Shown: one piece after another, positions 55,114 through 64,000 of the stretch | How the letters are laid out: every line of letters starts with the position of its first letter | Numbering within the stretch: the first letter of the stretch is position 1 | DNA from: Pseudoips prasinana | Lineage: Eukaryota; Arthropoda; Insecta; Lepidoptera; Nolidae | Direction of reading: 5' to 3' | NCBI GenBank assembly: GCA_951640165.1 | Contig: OX621242.1 | Coordinates: 17,601,501 to 17,665,500, forward strand | Length of the DNA stretch: 64,000 bases | Notes under the pieces: generated by a model | Databases searched by the model: none | Told to the model about the DNA's origin: nothing | The model's input: the letters and a program-made list of their open reading frames with translations, nothing else | Position numbers and translations under genes: made by a program

Positions 55114-55397
55114 AGTTACGCGTGCATATATTCCAGAAGGTTCCATGCGACCTGGTAGACTAAACATCCTTTCATGGAGTCAGCAGTCTGTCGGGACTCA
55201 GGCTGCATCCGTCAAAACAACTTTTATGCATACGTTGCTCATCCCGGTGGTCTGTTCCACCTCCCACTCTGTTTTAGATTAAGGTTTGCCATATTGTGGA
55301 CTGGCACTTGATGTTCGATCGTCGAACAATAAACTTGTCTCTACAATTAATATTTTGTATTTTTTAAAAGTCGCTCTTGCGCGCCCCCGATTAAACT
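55114..55397 (+). repeat. 5' LTR
   Basis: 284 bp, AGTTACGCG to GATTAAACT. AATAAA at 55328-55333 is the presumed poly(A) signal. The first 62 bp correspond to the env C-terminal codons in the 3' LTR. Confidence 0.95.
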
Positions 55398-55417
55398 GGC
55401 GCAGCCGTTCGGATTAA
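55398..55417 (+). other. Primer binding site
   Basis: TGGCGCAGCCGTTCGGATTA starts immediately after the LTR. The TGGCGCAG start resembles the tRNA-Ser-type sites of some errantiviruses; the tRNA was not identified. Confidence 0.65.
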
Positions 55418-55570
55418 CGTAAAACGCCGAAAAATCGTGCTTCAAGAACACACAATCGGTTCGAGCTTGAAAATTCGGTTACGGGAATCCTTCGAACCAA
55501 ATAAATTCGTTTAATTGTTCAACGTATACACTGCAAACGTAGGGCGACGCTGAGCTGACTTCTGGAGAGA

Positions 55571-55590
55571 ATGGAGAACCTGTGAGTAGA
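55571..55590 (+). promoter_or_regulatory. Candidate splice donor in the leader, for env mRNA
   Basis: ATGGAGAACCTGTGAGTAGA contains a short ATG-led stretch running into CT/GTGAGT (GT at 55582). Errantivirus env is known to be made from a spliced RNA, so this is a reasonable donor; the acceptor was not identified. Confidence 0.35.
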
Positions 55591-55832
55591 CCCACATTGC
55601 TATTCCTTGTCTTTCCTTCTTATTCCGATAGTTTATAAATAAGATTTTGTGATATTACGGGACCGACCATCGCCCACGCAATAGAACGTTATCTTATTTG
55701 CAACTCTATACACCACATCGGTATAGTAAGCATTTAATTCTAAGAACTGTAATTATATAATTGCAGATAGTAGTGTAGTAAAATTACCTGCGTATTTTTA
55801 TTGTTCGCAATATAATTATATAAAAATTTAAG

Positions 55833-57146
55833 ATGTCTCTAAATATGATTCCTAGGGAAATATCTTCTATTATCCCGAAATTTGACGGGGATGAAAAACT
55901 TTTAAATCTTTTTATAATTAAGTGTGAGTATGTAATTGATAGATATAGAGATACCGGAAATGCGGACCAAGATTTATACGTTTTTCATACCATAACTAGT
56001 AAGTTAATCGGTAGAGCCGCCGCGCTTATTAGTGAACGTCAGGATATACAGTCGTGGACTCAATTAAAAAATGTTTTCACCCAACATTTCGGAGATCCTC
56101 GTTCCGAAGAATGTATAGCCATAGAATTAGAAACATTACGAATAAATAGTACTGAGTCTTATCTTGATTTTTGTAGTAGAATACAACACGTGAAAAGTAC
56201 CCTATTGTCGAAAGTAAATTTAGAGATCGACGTAAATTTACGTGATAGTAAAATCACCATTTACGACAATATGGCCATGAATGTTTTTCTATACAACTTG
56301 CCGGAAGATTTAATTCGTATTGTTCGACTAAAAGGATGCTCTACATTGGAGAAAGCTCTCAGCATAGTGCTTGAAGAGGTTAACTTCCAATATCAGTATA
56401 CATCTAGGAATAAAATGTTAAAACCAAATAGTTCTATTAAACTACACACACCTAACGATAGTTCAGTGCCACATAACCCCTATGTAGAAAAGTTTGGCTT
56501 AAAACAATTTTATACCGCCAACCCTGTACAAAATTCCACTTTTAATAAAAACCCTCAGCCACAGAACTTTAAATTTAACGCCCCACCTAATATACAAGGT
56601 TATAAACCTAATATTCAGGGTTACAAACAAAATTTCCAAATGCAGCCAACAGGTTTTAGACCTAACTTTAATCAACAGCAATTTAAATATGGCATACCAA
56701 ATCAGCAACAATTAATTAAGTTTGGTACACCAAACCAAACACAATTTAGATATGGTACACCAAACCAACAACAATTTAAATTTGGTAGTCCACCACAGCA
56801 TCAAGGTTACAAAACATTTAATAATATCCCTCCGCAGAATAATTTTAATAAACCTCAACATGGTCACCCCAACTTTGGGTTTCGACCTCAAAAATTAGAT
56901 ACTGATGTATCAATGCGCACTGCCGCTCCAGCCCCAAGGGTAAATAATTTATATTCAGATGGCAACGACATTGAATACTTTGAAAATTTTGGCTATAATG
57001 AAAATGAGTTCAATGAAAATTACGAATACACTGAAAATATAGAGCCAAATTGTAATTTTTCCGACACCGATCTACAATTCGATACAGTAGGCATATCTGA
57101 AGATGAAAATTTTCAAATAGCGGCCTCCAGTACGAATCGGAGATAA
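55833..57146 (+). CDS. gag: Gag-like protein of the errantivirus
   Basis: A 437-codon frame starting MSLNMIPREISSIIPKFDGD. The N-terminal half (about 1-200) is a helical capsid-like domain with FTQHFGDPRSEE, YLDFCSRIQHVKS and NVFLYNLPEDL. The C-terminal half is low-complexity, rich in N, Q, P, F and Y, with imperfect repeats of the form (K/R)(F/Y)GTPNQxQF around residues 285-330, then an acidic N/E/Y tail. No CCHC zinc knuckle is present, as in other insect errantiviruses; RNA binding may instead rest on the basic, Gln/Asn-rich part. It would form the particle shell around the element RNA. The frame is uninterrupted and overlaps pol by 40 nt. Confidence 0.88.
   Translation: MSLNMIPREISSIIPKFDGDEKLLNLFIIKCEYVIDRYRDTGNADQDLYVFHTITSKLIGRAAALISERQDIQSWTQLKNVFTQHFGDPRSEECIAIELETLRINSTESYLDFCSRIQHVKSTLLSKVNLEIDVNLRDSKITIYDNMAMNVFLYNLPEDLIRIVRLKGCSTLEKALSIVLEEVNFQYQYTSRNKMLKPNSSIKLHTPNDSSVPHNPYVEKFGLKQFYTANPVQNSTFNKNPQPQNFKFNAPPNIQGYKPNIQGYKQNFQMQPTGFRPNFNQQQFKYGIPNQQQLIKFGTPNQTQFRYGTPNQQQFKFGSPPQHQGYKTFNNIPPQNNFNKPQHGHPNFGFRPQKLDTDVSMRTAAPAPRVNNLYSDGNDIEYFENFGYNENEFNENYEYTENIEPNCNFSDTDLQFDTVGISEDENFQIAASSTNRR
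57107..57113 (+). promoter_or_regulatory. Probable -1 ribosomal frameshift site, gag to pol
   Basis: The heptamer A AAT TTT fits the X XXY YYZ rule in the gag frame. Pol is in the -1 frame, which is open from 57107 (after TGA 57104-57106) onward, so slippage must occur between 57107 and the gag stop at 57144-57146; this is the obvious site. Confidence 0.6.
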
Positions 57147-60100
57147 TTAAAATTAATAATAATAAATTAGACCAATTACCCTATATTTTGATACCAGAAA
57201 TAGAATCAAAATTTATGATTGATACAGGTAGCACTCGATCATTCATCAGTCCTCGAAAAGCTGATGAATATTTTTCAAATTATAAATATATAGAGCCTTT
57301 TCAAGTGATCAGCACGCACGCTCGAAGTCAACATGACAAGGTAATTTATATTCCTCTTTTACAAACGTTTAAATGTGATTTAAAACATAAATTCTTTGTG
57401 TATGATGTAGATTCCAATTATGATGGCCTCATTGGTTCCGATTTGTTAACGCAATTAGGTGCAAACATAGATATGGACAACCGTGTTCTGCGTACCCATA
57501 ATACCGAAATACCTATTATATATAGGCCTCCAAGCCAAGTAATTTTGGAACCTCGATCTGAAACTAAAATTAAATTACCTACTAATCTATACAATGGAGA
57601 CGCCATCCTCGATTACACCGATTTCGGGAAGGGTGTACGAATGCCTTCAGCTTTAGTTACATGCAAAGATGGGTCTGCAGAAACTATTATTCAAAATACT
57701 TCAGAATGCCAAGTAACATTAACATTTTTAAAAAAATTCAAAGTTCAAAAATATGAACCTGATATTAATCTATTGCACTGTCTTACGTCGTTGAAAGATT
57801 GCGAATTAGATAACATTTTAAAAGAGAATTTGCAAAGGTTGCGGACTGATCATATGAATGAGGAAGAACGTGCTGTAATTAGTAAATTATGTTATGAATA
57901 TAGAGATATTTTCCATTCGGACCAAATACCTTTATCCTTCACTAGTCAGGTAAAACATCAAATTCGAACCAAAAATGAAGACCCAATATACGTTAAACCT
58001 TATCGTCAACCTCAAGCTGTTAATACAGAGATAGATAGTCAAGTACAAAAACTATTAAAAGATAATGTCATACAAGAATCTCATTCGCCATGGAACGCTC
58101 CTGTACATCTCGTACCAAAAAAATTAGACGCTTCCAATGAAATTAAATATAGGCTAGTTATCGATTATAGGAGACTGAATGAAATAACTACCGATGATAA
58201 ATATCCTTTGCCCAATATCTCAGATCTTTTTGATAAATTAGGCAAATCTACTTACTTCACTACAATAGATCTAGCCAGTGGCTACCATCAAATAGAAGTA
58301 GAAGAGTCTGATCGTAGTAAAACAGGATTTAGCACGCAAGCAGGACATTTCGAGTTTAAAAGAATGCCTTTTGGCCTTAAGACAGCTCCAGCCACGTTTC
58401 AACGGGCTATGGACAGCATTTTGCGTGGTTTGCAAGGCACGCATTGCATGGTATATCTAGATGACATAATTGTCTATGGGTCTAGCCTGCAAGAACACGT
58501 CGAAAAACTTAGAAAGGTTTTCGATCGTCTAAGAGAAAATAATCTAAAGGTTCAACTTGACAAAACTGAATTTCTAAGGAAGGAAGTTTTATATTTAGGC
58601 CATACTATAACCAATAAGGGTCTTAAACCCAATGAAGATAAAATTAAAGCTGTACTAGATTTTCCTGTACCAAAAACTCAAACCGAAATTAAGAGCTTTT
58701 TGGGATTAATCGGCTATTATAGAAAATTTATCAAGGACTTTTCAAAATTAACTAAACCCTTGACAGCATGCCTAAAGAAGAATTGTAAGGTAGTAATTAA
58801 TGAGGATTTCATATCAGCTTTTGAAAAATGCAAAGAACTATTAGTTAATGCTCCCCTTCTTCAGTATCCAGATTTCTCAAAACAGTTTGTGCTAACCACA
58901 GACGCATCAAATATGGCGCTTGGAGCCGTATTATCACAAGGTCCTATAGGTAGCGACAAGCCCATAGCATACGCAAGTCGGACTCTAAATGATGCCGAAA
59001 CTCGCTACAGTACAATAGAAAAGGAACTATTAGCGATTATTTGGGCAGTAAAACATTTCAGGCCTTATCTGTATGGACAAAAGTTCTTAATATATACTGA
59101 CCACAGACCATTAGCTTGGTTACACGCCCTTAAGGAACCCAACAGTAAGTTAACGCGCTGGCGCTTATATTTAGCAGCCTATGATTTTCAAGTTATTTAT
59201 AAAAATGGATCACAAAATACTAACGCAGATGCGTTATCCAGAATTAAGTTAAATGCAATAGATAAAGATAGTACGTCGGATGTATCTATGGAAGTAAATC
59301 GACCTATTAGTATATCATCAGATTCAGATGGCGCAGAATCTAGAAAACATAGCTCTACTTATTCTATTCCTTCACCATCAAGTGGGACAGATACTGCATC
59401 TGAAAACCCAGATACCATTCACTCTGCTGATGAATTAGAATCAACAGGTATCCCTATTTTAAAAGAAGCCATAGATACAAAACCAAATCAAATTCTAGTT
59501 TATACATGGCACCGAAATCAATTATCAGTCAAGGATATATCTACGAATAGGCAACGAATTCTCGAAGTGCACTTACCTTTAAATAACTCGGAACTAGTGA
59601 AACAATTTTTAAAAGAATATATCAGAAATAATGTAAAGTATTTTATCTATTTTGAAGATAAAGAACACAGACGCCAGTTCACACAGATAATAATTCAACT
59701 TTTCAAAAAAGACTCCGTTCAATTTCTTGAGTGTACCGAACGAGTTGTACTTGTTCAAGATGAAAATGAACAACGCCAAATCGTTCTTAAATACCATACA
59801 GGAAAAACGTGCCATCGGGGTATTAAAGAAACGTTAGTCCGCCTTAAGCGCACATACTATTGGTTTAATATGGAAGAATCAATTTCGGCTATTATAAATA
59901 GTTGCGAAACCTGTAAAAAAATGAAATATGATCGAAATCCTTACAAACCTGCATTACAACTTACTCAAACTCAGAAAAAACCATTCGAAGAAATATTTAT
60001 AGATCTATTTTCCATCGAAGGAAAATATTTTCTGACTGTATTGGATGCTTTCAGCAAACTTGGTCAAGCTTTTGAAATAAGCAACCGATCTACTCCTGAA

Positions 60101-60841
60101 GTTGTAAAAGCTCTCATAAAGTATTTTTCATTTTATGGAACTCCTCAAAAGGTCAGTTCTGATGCTGGCTCAGAGTTCAATAATGCTCTCATCAAAGAAT
60201 TATTATCCCTACACAAGATAGAAATGCACATAGGAACACCAAATAACACAAATTCAATGGGACTAATTGAAAGATTCCATTCAAATATATTAGAAATATA
60301 CAGACTAGCCAAATATGAACATAAACTTACGGATATTGCATCTGTCATGACCTACGCCATTATGGCATACAATCAGACTATTCATTCAACTACAGGGTTC
60401 ACACCCTTCGAAGTTGTCTTTGGTCATACAGACTCTAATAACATATTTGATACTAGATTTGATAAACAATACATGCAAAAACTAATAAATGATCACAATA
60501 AACGCACTAGACATTTATATAATTTCTTAACGGACAAAATCACGGAGAAAAAGCAAGCTATAATAAACAAACGGGGTGGAGAAACGTCTTTTAAAATAAA
60601 ACCTGAAGAAAATGTATTTGTTAAAGGTACTAACAAACGCCGTAGCAAAGACAAACCTCGCTACACCAAAGCAAAAGTTTCAGGTGATCTTGAAAGAAAC
60701 ATTGCCCCTGTAATAATACATAAACGTGACACACGAGTGCCTGTTAAAGACATTAAACGTGTTCCACAGAAACCTCCCGATGTTCCTGCTGATAACAACA
60801 GCGACCCAGTTGCTGGCCCTTCAACTTCAGCCCGTGAATGA
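57107..60841 (+). CDS. pol: Pol polyprotein of the errantivirus: protease, RT, RNase H, integrase
   Basis: Residues here are counted from TTG 57188, though expression is probably by frameshift from gag. The protease has MIDTGSTRSF (Asp about 12). The RT has YRLVIDYRRLNE, FTTIDLASGYHQ, FKRMPFGLKTAPATF and the catalytic VYLDDIIVYG (about 420). RNase H has LTTDASNMALGAVLS, EKELLAIIWAVKHF and TDHRPL. The integrase has an H-x4-H ... C-x2-C zinc site (about 868-905) and the D,D-35-E triad in FIDLFS, SSDAGSEF and GLIERFH (about 938-1027). All catalytic residues are present and the frame is open throughout, so the protein may be functional. A Ser/Asp-rich spacer (about 695-755) separates RNase H and integrase. 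The 3' end overlaps the env start by about 60 nt. Confidence 0.93.
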   Translation, partial: KFSNSGLQYESEIIKINNNKLDQLPYILIPEIESKFMIDTGSTRSFISPRKADEYFSNYKYIEPFQVISTHARSQHDKVIYIPLLQTFKCDLKHKFFVYDVDSNYDGLIGSDLLTQLGANIDMDNRVLRTHNTEIPIIYRPPSQVILEPRSETKIKLPTNLYNGDAILDYTDFGKGVRMPSALVTCKDGSAETIIQNTSECQVTLTFLKKFKVQKYEPDINLLHCLTSLKDCELDNILKENLQRLRTDHMNEEERAVISKLCYEYRDIFHSDQIPLSFTSQVKHQIRTKNEDPIYVKPYRQPQAVNTEIDSQVQKLLKDNVIQESHSPWNAPVHLVPKKLDASNEIKYRLVIDYRRLNEITTDDKYPLPNISDLFDKLGKSTYFTTIDLASGYHQIEVEESDRSKTGFSTQAGHFEFKRMPFGLKTAPATFQRAMDSILRGLQGTHCMVYLDDIIVYGSSLQEHVEKLRKVFDRLRENNLKVQLDKTEFLRKEVLYLGHTITNKGLKPNEDKIKAVLDFPVPKTQTEIKSFLGLIGYYRKFIKDFSKLTKPLTACLKKNCKVVINEDFISAFEKCKELLVNAPLLQYPDFSKQFVLTTDASNMALGAVLSQGPIGSDKPIAYASRTLNDAETRYSTIEKELLAIIWAVKHFRPYLYGQKFLIYTDHRPLAWLHALKEPNSKLTRWRLYLAAYDFQVIYKNGSQNTNADALSRIKLNAIDKDSTSDVSMEVNRPISISSDSDGAESRKHSSTYSIPSPSSGTDTASENPDTIHSADELESTGIPILKEAIDTKPNQILVYTWHRNQLSVKDISTNRQRILEVHLPLNNSELVKQFLKEYIRNNVKYFIYFEDKEHRRQFTQIIIQLFKKDSVQFLECTERVVLVQDENEQRQIVLKYHTGKTCHRGIKETLVRLKRTYYWFNMEESISAIINSCETCKKMKYDRNPYKPALQLTQTQKKPFEEIFIDLFSIEGKYFLTVLDAFSKLGQAFEISNRSTPEVVKALIKYFSFYGTPQKVSSDAGSEFNNALIKELLSLHKIEMHIGTPNNTNSMGLIERFHSNILEIYRLAKYEHKLTDIASVMTYAIMAYNQTIHSTTGFTPFEVVFGHTDSNNIFDTRFDKQYMQKLINDHNKRTRHLYNFLTDKITEKKQAIINKRGGETSFKIKPEENVFVKGTNKRRSKDKPRYTKAKVSGDLERNIAPVIIHKRDTRVPVKDIKRVPQKPPDVPADNNSDPVAGPSTSARE

Positions 60842-61043
60842 TAATCCGGGAATTCTACCCATACGGGAAGGAATTGTATCCATTAGTAACGATAAATGGA
60901 TATTAATTAAGATTTTAGATTTTAAGAATATTTACTCAGACTTAGATGGTAACATTCAATTTTACTCTCAGTTAAACTATTTAGTTGACAATTGCTTAAA
61001 TATTAGTTTTAAGAACGATTATCTAGATCAAAAAACCAAGTAG
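60780..61043 (+). pseudogene. env: Env-like glycoprotein, N-terminal piece (frameshifted)
   Basis: Starts at ATG 60780, overlapping the end of pol in another frame. The first residues (MFLLITTATQLLALQL) look like a signal peptide, followed by the start of an extracellular region. The frame ends at TAG 61041-61043, but the envelope similarity continues in a different frame, open from 61013. The switch falls in or near a run of six A at 61030-61035. This is either a real disabling indel or a homopolymer error in the assembly. In related elements the full protein is a baculovirus-F-like fusion glycoprotein. Confidence 0.7.
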
Positions 61044-62530
61044 AATATGTATATAATATAACTATTAGCAAATATAAGCAGTTAGTACCGTCTTATAAGA
61101 TAAAGAGAGGTCTCTTAAACCCTTTAGGATCAATCATAAAAATAATCACAGGGAATTTAGATAATGAAGATGCCATTAAATACGACAGATTGATAAAAGA
61201 AGTAAAGACTCAGCAAAATATTAATAATAAGAAAATTACCTTGATATCCGAAATGGTGGGAAGCCTAGTAAATGTTACCCAAGTTATAAATACTAACCTT
61301 AATAAGCTTGATGAAAATATTAAACATTTGGATGAAAAAATAAATTCAATTACCATAAAAGGACAACTAAACTATATAGGAAATCGTATACTGAACACTT
61401 ATAATTTATTACTACATAATTTTCAAAATATTTACATCAAACTTAATGAGATAGAAACTGCCGTAGCATTCAGTAAGTCCGGCATCCTACACCAGTCTAT
61501 CATTGAGTCAGATAATTTGCTTTTCTTGTTAAAAAAGATTGAAAATTCTGATAAGCTTATATACCCAGTTTTGCCTGAGAACCTTGTAAAAATTGAAGGA
61601 ACTATAGCAATTAAATCTTATTATAGCGAAAGTAAGATAACGTTCATCTTGGAGATTCCACTTGTTAAAACAGACACATATTCTTATTATAGACTATTAC
61701 CCATCCCAATATTATGTAATAATCGTACCCTTATTATTATACCCAAATATCCTTACCTAATAGCAAAAGGGTTTGAGGTCAAATCACTTGCCAAGCCTTG
61801 CAAAGAAATCGACAGATCTCGTTTCCTGTGCATCGAAGAAAATGGTTTTCAACTCAACGAAGATTTTTGTATAAAAGACCTAATGCAATACATTAACAAC
61901 ATCAGCTCCTGTAAACAAACTCCTATAGAAATTGAAAACTTTCGAATAGAACTTTTCCAGCCGAATCGATGGATAGTATATACAAGAATGAATGCCGTAC
62001 TAAGCAGAATCTGTGAGAGTGAGGTGTCTCGACAAACTCTTCGAGGTACATATATACTTACGATAGACGATTCATGTACTATCCAAATACATAATGTGAC
62101 TCTAAGAATGCATAAGATTGAAACAGAACAAATCACCTATGAAAAACTATCACTAATTAACTTACCTGCAATTAAGTCACATGTGTCAAATACTACAAAG
62201 CTCCTGAACCTGGAAGGAGTGGACCTCAAAAACCTGCGGTTCCTCTCGTACGCTCTACACAAAAGTGAAGATAATAGTGCAAGTGAAAACAAAGGCCTTT
62301 CCCTAAATGTGAAAAGTGTTAGTGTCTGGACCATTGTTTTATATATAATTTTAATTATAAGCCTTTTTATTGTCGTGTATAAAAATAAGTATAATCTATC
62401 AAAAATGTTTAATCGAAATTTACCGAATCCTATATCTTCGGTAAATGTCGATCCTGATGAGGGAGGAGTTACGCGTGCATATATTCCAGAAGGTTCCATG
62501 CGACCTGGTAGACTAAACATCCTTTCATAG
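61013..62530 (+). pseudogene. env: Env-like glycoprotein, main part
   Basis: An open frame running into the 3' LTR. Near 61095-61112 it has a furin-type KIKR/G site followed by GLLNPLGSIIKIITGN, the conserved cleavage and fusion-peptide region of errantivirus envelope and baculovirus F proteins. A long heptad-like helical stretch follows (about 61200-61360), then a cysteine-containing ectodomain and a C-terminal membrane anchor (VWTIVLYIILIISLFIVVY, about 62330-62390) with a short basic tail. The last 21 codons and the stop (TAG 62528-62530) are encoded by the 3' LTR. Because its N-terminal part is in another frame it is not expected to be made as a whole, unless the frameshift is an assembly error. 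Confidence 0.8.
62455..62466 (+). other. Polypurine tract
   Basis: A GATGAGGGAGG purine block lies directly against the 3' LTR, the normal position for priming plus-strand DNA. It also codes for env residues. Confidence 0.75.
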
Positions 62531-62750
62531 AGTCAGCAGTCTGTCGGGACTCAGGCTGCATCCGTCAAAACCACTTTTATGCATACGTTGCTCATCCCGG
62601 TGGTCTGTTCCACCTCCCACTCTGTTTTAGATTAAGGTTTGCCATATTGTGGACTGGCACTTGATGTTCGATCGTCGAACAATAAACTTGTCTCTACAAT
62701 TAATATTTTGTATTTTTTAAAAGTCGCTCTTGCGCGCCCCCGATTAAACT
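62467..62750 (+). repeat. 3' LTR
   Basis: 284 bp, identical to the 5' LTR except at two positions: offset 62 (A here at 62529, G in the 5' LTR at 55176) and one C/A difference in the CAAAAC-ACTTTT block. AATAAA at 62681-62686. Confidence 0.95.
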
Positions 62751-62754
62751 AGCT

Positions 62755-62770
62755 TGATATGTTGCCGTGT
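62755..62770. mobile_element. 119-bp-type MITE, copy 2, right part
   Basis: TGATATGTTGCCGTGT completes the MITE interrupted at 55113; GTAC follows at 62771-62774 and also precedes the left end (55021-55024). Confidence 0.8.
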
Positions 62771-62774
62771 GTAC

Positions 62775-63315
62775 CTACGGTACACGCTAGTGTACACATA
62801 CAGGGAAAGAATTTGTTAAAGACAGCACATCGCATTTTAAATTATAGCACTTAATTATTTTCTCCTTTATTAAATTCAGTCTAAAAGAAAATCCAAAAGG
62901 TCTGGACTTGACAAAGTTCGTTTTATTAGGTAGATACCTAATTGAGATTTGTGTGTTTTTCCGAAGACCTTTGCAAACTTCAAATAAATTGACAACAAAT
63001 TAAGCTTTTTTCTTCATTGCCTTTGCGAATCAAAACAGTCTTGAACTTTTTAAGTTACCTTTTCGAAATCTATTTACTAAATATTAGTTAGCGAACGGAT
63101 AGAAGAAAACTTAAGTTGACAAGGGGCAAAGTAAATTGGTAATAAATTAAGGGATATAAAAGGTATGTGAAACTAAATCTTGTTTATAGATAATAAGATT
63201 TAAAGTAATTTGTAAACATTATGGTTGTCCTTTCCTTCTTAATTGGTGGTTAAATTTGACTTTACCTTTCATCCCTTAGTTGTCTAAGCGATAAAGCGTA
63301 TATATTCACACAATC
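62775..63315. other. AT-rich DNA
   Basis: No feature recognised. Confidence 0.4.
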
Positions 63316-63488
63316 ACTTCGGTTAAGACAGTCGCCTCGCCACTTCGTTTCCCAGTTTGATTTTCGCACAAGGCAACTAGTAGTGTGACCCATAAGTAGT
63401 TGTTCCAAGTCTGGGTGTGCTTTGTGGCCATCAATTATATTTTCGTAAAGTACCCCGCGACACAGGGATAGGTACATTTCCCTAGTAA
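63316..63488 (+). repeat. SINE family C, diverged
   Basis: GGTTAAGACAGTCGCCTCGC, GTAGTTGTTCCAAGTCTGGG, ATATTTTCGTAAAGTACCCC and CGACACAGGGATAG. Confidence 0.7.
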
Positions 63489-63849
63489 TAAAAAAATAGC
63501 CTTTAAAAAATAACTCAATTATCAATATTTCCACGGGAAAAGCATTTCGTTAAATAACTTCTGTACATTCATTCCAATTAGACCACGTTATTTTATTATT
63601 TATTATTCAAAAGAAACTAGAAAATGGACCGCTCGATGGACACTGGATCGACTCGATGGTCAATGGACACTAACAATACCCGGGCCATCAGTCATGCTTA
63701 TTTAAACGATCCCTATTCCCATTTAAACTCTTAATTATTAACCCACAAGAACAAAATTAAGTTTAACCGAACTAAAACACAAAAATCCACCAAAAATGTA
63801 GGGTTTATAAGTGCCTGACCGGAATACTACACAATAGGCATACTATAGT
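63489..63849. other. Intergenic DNA
   Basis: No feature recognised. Confidence 0.4.
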
Positions 63850-64000
63850 TTAGTAAAATGGCTTGACGAAAATAATCTAGTTATTAATATTAAAAAAACC
63901 AAAATCATGCACTTTTACCAAAGAATACCCGTAGGTTTGATGAATATAAATTATAATGGTCAAACAGTAGATACAGTAACCACGACAAAATTTTTGGGAA
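63850..64000 (+). pseudogene. LINE reverse transcriptase fragment, runs off the window
   Basis: Encodes LVKWLDENNLVINIKKTKIM followed by INYNGQTVDTV and TKFLG, matching WLDNNNLKININKT and NKTKFLG in the LINE at 4355-5515. The region just after the catalytic FADD is the first part seen, so this copy is 5'-truncated. The rest lies beyond the window. Confidence 0.75.

Larger units (their letters stand above)
55114..62750 (+). mobile_element. Errantivirus-type LTR retrotransposon, complete (7637 bp)
   Basis: Two 284-bp LTRs beginning AGTTAC and ending TTAAACT enclose gag, pol and env-like frames in the standard order. The 4-bp target AGCT is duplicated (55110-55113, 62751-62754). The LTRs differ at only two positions, so the insertion is recent. 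Start and end motifs, 4-bp duplication, lack of a CCHC knuckle in Gag, and a third env-like frame place it with insect errantiviruses (Gypsy group). gag and pol are open; env carries a frameshift. Confidence 0.92.

Noticed and set aside
56499..60348. Minus-strand open frames opposite gag and pol
   Set aside because: Shadows of the retrotransposon coding frames.

Overview
This is a piece of an animal nuclear genome, most likely from a moth or butterfly (Lepidoptera). The DNA is AT-rich and almost gene-free. It is packed with repeats of kinds I recognise from lepidopteran genomes: several tRNA-headed SINE families, a 5S-rRNA-like SINE, 3'-truncated-looking RTE-type LINE tails ending in ATGATG repeats, CR1/Jockey-type LINE tails, two mariners, MITEs and an errantivirus. 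Nothing looks bacterial: no operons, no ribosome-binding sites, no CRISPR. Species cannot be named from the sequence alone.

Layout. 0-16 kb: AT-rich intergenic DNA with SINE fragments, one decayed LINE on the minus strand (about 4.0-7.2 kb) and an inverted (twin-primed-looking) RTE tail at 12.9 kb. 16.1-16.4 kb: the only convincing host-gene signal, a TATA box, an initiator and a 23-codon signal-peptide exon that ends at a strong splice donor; no later exon was recognised. 16.4-33 kb: tandem duplications, MITEs (a 119-bp palindromic one, a 354-bp fold-back with a 9-bp target duplication, a GC-rich 465-bp Harbinger-like one carrying the start of a MADF domain) and many SINE/LINE tails. 33.5-39 kb: two unrelated mariners, the first dead, the second with an uninterrupted 339-codon transposase and matching ends. 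39.5-48.2 kb: a small relic and an intact 971-codon copy of a non-LTR element with a C-terminal restriction-like endonuclease. 48.5-55 kb: more SINEs, inverted repeats, a 5S-derived SINE and a (TA)n tract. 55.1-62.75 kb: a young, complete errantivirus-type LTR retrotransposon (gag, pol, env; LTRs differ at 2 of 284 positions) inserted inside a copy of the 119-bp MITE. The window ends inside a second copy of the LINE family seen at 4-7 kb.

How the parts relate. The errantivirus, mariner 2 and the restriction-like-endonuclease LINE look young (open frames, matching ends). The SINEs, RTE tails and most LINE pieces are old and depend for mobility on enzymes encoded elsewhere. Several insertions are nested, which gives a relative history: LINE 3' UTR before MITE, MITE before errantivirus, SINE before fold-back element. 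A recurring feature is the near-perfect short-loop inverted repeat, often at a retroposon boundary. All identifications are by eye; no database search was run.
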